DNA of 8,950 bases from Planctomycetota bacterium (GTDB taxonomy: Bacteria; Planctomycetota; Planctomycetia; Pirellulales; Lacipirellulaceae): positions 1 to 8,950 of the forward strand of contig JAJDEE010000412.1 of NCBI GenBank assembly GCA_029259975.1, read 5' to 3'. The position numbers were made by a program, and so were the translations under genes. Within the stretch, counting starts at the first letter, position 1, and each line of letters begins with the position of its first letter. Below are positions 7,547 to 8,950 of this stretch, in pieces. Under the pieces are notes generated by a model. The model did not search any database and had not been told where the DNA came from. It saw only the letters and a program-made list of their open reading frames with translations.

Positions 7547-8648
7547 TGTGGGAGAAAGGGGTTGCCAACGACCGATTGAGACTCGCTGGGCGACTTCCCC
7601 ACAGGCAGAAGCCCGGCGCCAGCAAATTCAACTGGGCAAAACGCTGTCAGAAGCCGAGCCGTTTGGTGACTCCGCTAGCCTCAACGATCGCCTAGGACGT
7701 ACGCAACGCTTGCGAGACACCAGTAGCACCGACTTCTACGATTACTACTACAACCAACAGTGGCAGGTGCTTGAGGTTCGCAAGAACGGCAGTGTCAATC
7801 CGTGGAAGCAGTACGTTTATCATCCGCAATATGTCGATGCGATCGCGGTGCGCTACTACGACGCAAACACCAGCGGTACGGGGATCGTAGAACATTATTA
7901 TCTACAAGACGCTAATTTCAATGTGACTGCGGTGGTGGATAACACCGGGACAGTGAAAGAGCGGTACGCGTATACCCCGTATGGGGAAGTCACCGTGCTG
8001 GATGCCGATTTTTCATCCGATGCAGACAACAAAAGTGACATTTCCAACGAGCTTCTGTACACTGGACGAAGACGCGACCCTGAGACCGGGTTGCAGTTGA
8101 ATCGGAATCGGTTTTATGCGGCTGGTTTAGGAAGGTGGGTGAATCGTGATCCTGCTGACTACTTTGATTCTTACAATCTATATCAGTACGTCCTCAGTAA
8201 CCCAACTGGACTCTTGGATGCATCTGGTCTTGGTTGCAAGGTATGTTATAACTGCGTTCTCGTTAGTTCAACTGGTGGGTGGTGGAAAAAACAGTGTGAA
8301 TATTCGTGTTCGGAGGACCCAAGCAAGAAGCGTGATCTCAAACAGCACGGCGGCTGCAATTGTGAAGACCCTCGGATTCCCAAGGTCATAACAGAGGGAG
8401 AAACCGTTAGGTTTGGCGGCACCTGTCGCTTGACTTACGACACATGCCAAGACTTTACTGATCCAGCAGTAGATTTACGTAATTGTAGTCGAAAGAAATG
8501 TAAACGCGATTGGAAGGCCAGGATGAAAAAGCTCAAAAAGACCTGTTCTCTGATACCTGATCCGATAGCAAAAAGAGCGTGCAAAGCAGCAATAAGAGCA
8601 ATGACGGTAGCAATGGAAGAGACATGCAATTCATGCAAAAACCCATAG
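7518..8648 (+). CDS. 5'-truncated Rhs protein: end of the core plus cysteine-rich variable tip
   Basis: The frame has 376 residues opening at a TTG; the true start, if any, is unclear. Residues 1-55 show no family resemblance. From about 57 (DRLGRTQRLRDTSST) the sequence follows planctomycete Rhs/YD-repeat proteins: YYYNQQWQVLE, YLQDANFNVTAVV (128-140), ERYAYTPYGEVTVLD (148-162), then the Rhs-associated core YTGRRRDPETGLQLNRNRFY at 181-200 and GRWVNRDPADYFDSYNLYQY to 224. Full Rhs proteins usually exceed 1000 residues, so secretion signal and shell repeats are missing. After SNPTGLLDASGLG (227-239) comes a tip of about 137 residues with 15 cysteines (several CxxC and CxC pairs) and many lysines. 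In intact Rhs proteins this position holds a toxin; this tip is not recognised. It may be an orphan fragment or displaced tip cassette. Confidence 0.8.
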   Translation: MYQTSLGAVNVGERGCQRPIETRWATSPQAEARRQQIQLGKTLSEAEPFGDSASLNDRLGRTQRLRDTSSTDFYDYYYNQQWQVLEVRKNGSVNPWKQYVYHPQYVDAIAVRYYDANTSGTGIVEHYYLQDANFNVTAVVDNTGTVKERYAYTPYGEVTVLDADFSSDADNKSDISNELLYTGRRRDPETGLQLNRNRFYAAGLGRWVNRDPADYFDSYNLYQYVLSNPTGLLDASGLGCKVCYNCVLVSSTGGWWKKQCEYSCSEDPSKKRDLKQHGGCNCEDPRIPKVITEGETVRFGGTCRLTYDTCQDFTDPAVDLRNCSRKKCKRDWKARMKKLKKTCSLIPDPIAKRACKAAIRAMTVAMEETCNSCKNP

Positions 8649-8672
8649 CCTATTTGTTGCTGGGCAAGAACT

Positions 8673-8855
8673 ATGAAACGTAATCCGATTTCGTCAGTGG
8701 TGCTAACCAAGTTCATTCTGTGTGTACTCGGAATAGCGTCGGTAATTTGGGCTGCTTTGTTCTTTGCAAAATACTATTCATACATGACCTTTGCTGATCG
8801 TATTCAGGCAAGCGGTGGCGAAATATCTTATAACTGGGCTTTTGCAAAACGTTAA
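8673..8855 (+). CDS. Small single-pass membrane protein, possible Rhs-tip partner
   Basis: The protein has 60 residues: a short basic N-terminus (MKRN), one hydrophobic segment at about 9-32, and a soluble tail containing FADRIQASGGEISYNW. The tail recalls the region just after the membrane helix in planctomycete proteins with a GG-x3-Y motif, often followed by leucine-rich repeats; here the frame stops soon after, so it may be a truncated relative. It starts 24 bases after the Rhs stop, the usual place for an immunity gene, but nothing in the sequence proves that role. No strong Shine-Dalgarno precedes the ATG. Composition is AT-rich for the window: 79 G+C of 180 bases counted at 8641-8820. 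Confidence 0.5.
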   Translation: MKRNPISSVVLTKFILCVLGIASVIWAALFFAKYYSYMTFADRIQASGGEISYNWAFAKR

Positions 8856-8950
8856 ATCAACCCCAATTGGGCCATGACGTGTTGAGGTTTTCTCGAATTA
8901 TCGGCGACTTGTTCCATGGCCCAGGCGAGGGTGGTGCGCAGGGTCTCCGT
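8852..8950 (-). CDS. C-terminal end of an unidentified protein (5' part beyond window)
   Basis: The minus-strand frame is open from the right edge to a TAA at 8852-8854, giving 32 residues that end QHVMAQLGLI. Codons favour G or C at the third position, like the chromosomal genes here and unlike the neighbouring small membrane gene, which supports real coding. The fragment is too short to assign a family. Its stop overlaps the stop of the convergent small membrane gene within the four bases TTAA. Confidence 0.45.
   Translation of the reverse strand, partial: TETLRTTLAWAMEQVADNSRKPQHVMAQLGLI

Overview
The window looks like a chromosomal segment from a planctomycete, probably of the Pirellulales group. 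This is inferred from the planctomycete-type Rhs core, a small basic protein that I match from memory to the planctomycete family DUF6800, dispersed palindromic repeats of the kind common in those genomes, and moderately high GC. No rRNA, tRNA, CRISPR array or intact insertion sequence was seen.

Layout. Bases 1-1810 carry two metabolic genes on the minus strand: pheA (prephenate dehydratase with a chorismate-mutase-like N-terminus), followed downstream by tpiA (triosephosphate isomerase), which runs off the left edge. A 430-base divergent intergenic region (1811-2240) separates pheA from dnaK. It holds a bipartite palindromic repeat, a long imperfect inverted repeat built on the motif TGCCA-N3-TGGCA, and a consensus-perfect sigma-54 (RpoN) promoter. 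Two large plus-strand chaperone genes follow: dnaK (2241-4160) and clpB (4374-7094). The gap between them contains a hairpin and a large palindromic element ending at the clpB start codon. After clpB comes a perfect 28-bp inverted repeat, then a second copy of the outer part of that element. A 63-residue basic protein gene lies on the minus strand (7283-7474).

The right end is accessory-like. A 5'-truncated Rhs gene (7518-8648) keeps only the end of the Rhs core plus a cysteine-rich variable C-terminal tip. A small single-pass membrane protein gene (8673-8855) follows 24 bases later and is a possible immunity partner. A minus-strand reading frame enters from the right edge and ends at 8852, its stop overlapping that of the membrane protein.

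How the genes work together. DnaK (Hsp70) and ClpB (Hsp100) form the disaggregation bichaperone, so their tandem arrangement makes functional sense. The unusual point is control: no CIRCE element or clear sigma-32 promoter was seen upstream of dnaK, but a -24/-12 sigma-54 promoter with upstream palindromes at enhancer-like distance was. This suggests that an unidentified enhancer-binding activator governs the chaperone genes. The sigma-54 arrangement, the composite repeat family and the Rhs tip with its possible partner are the parts most worth a second look.
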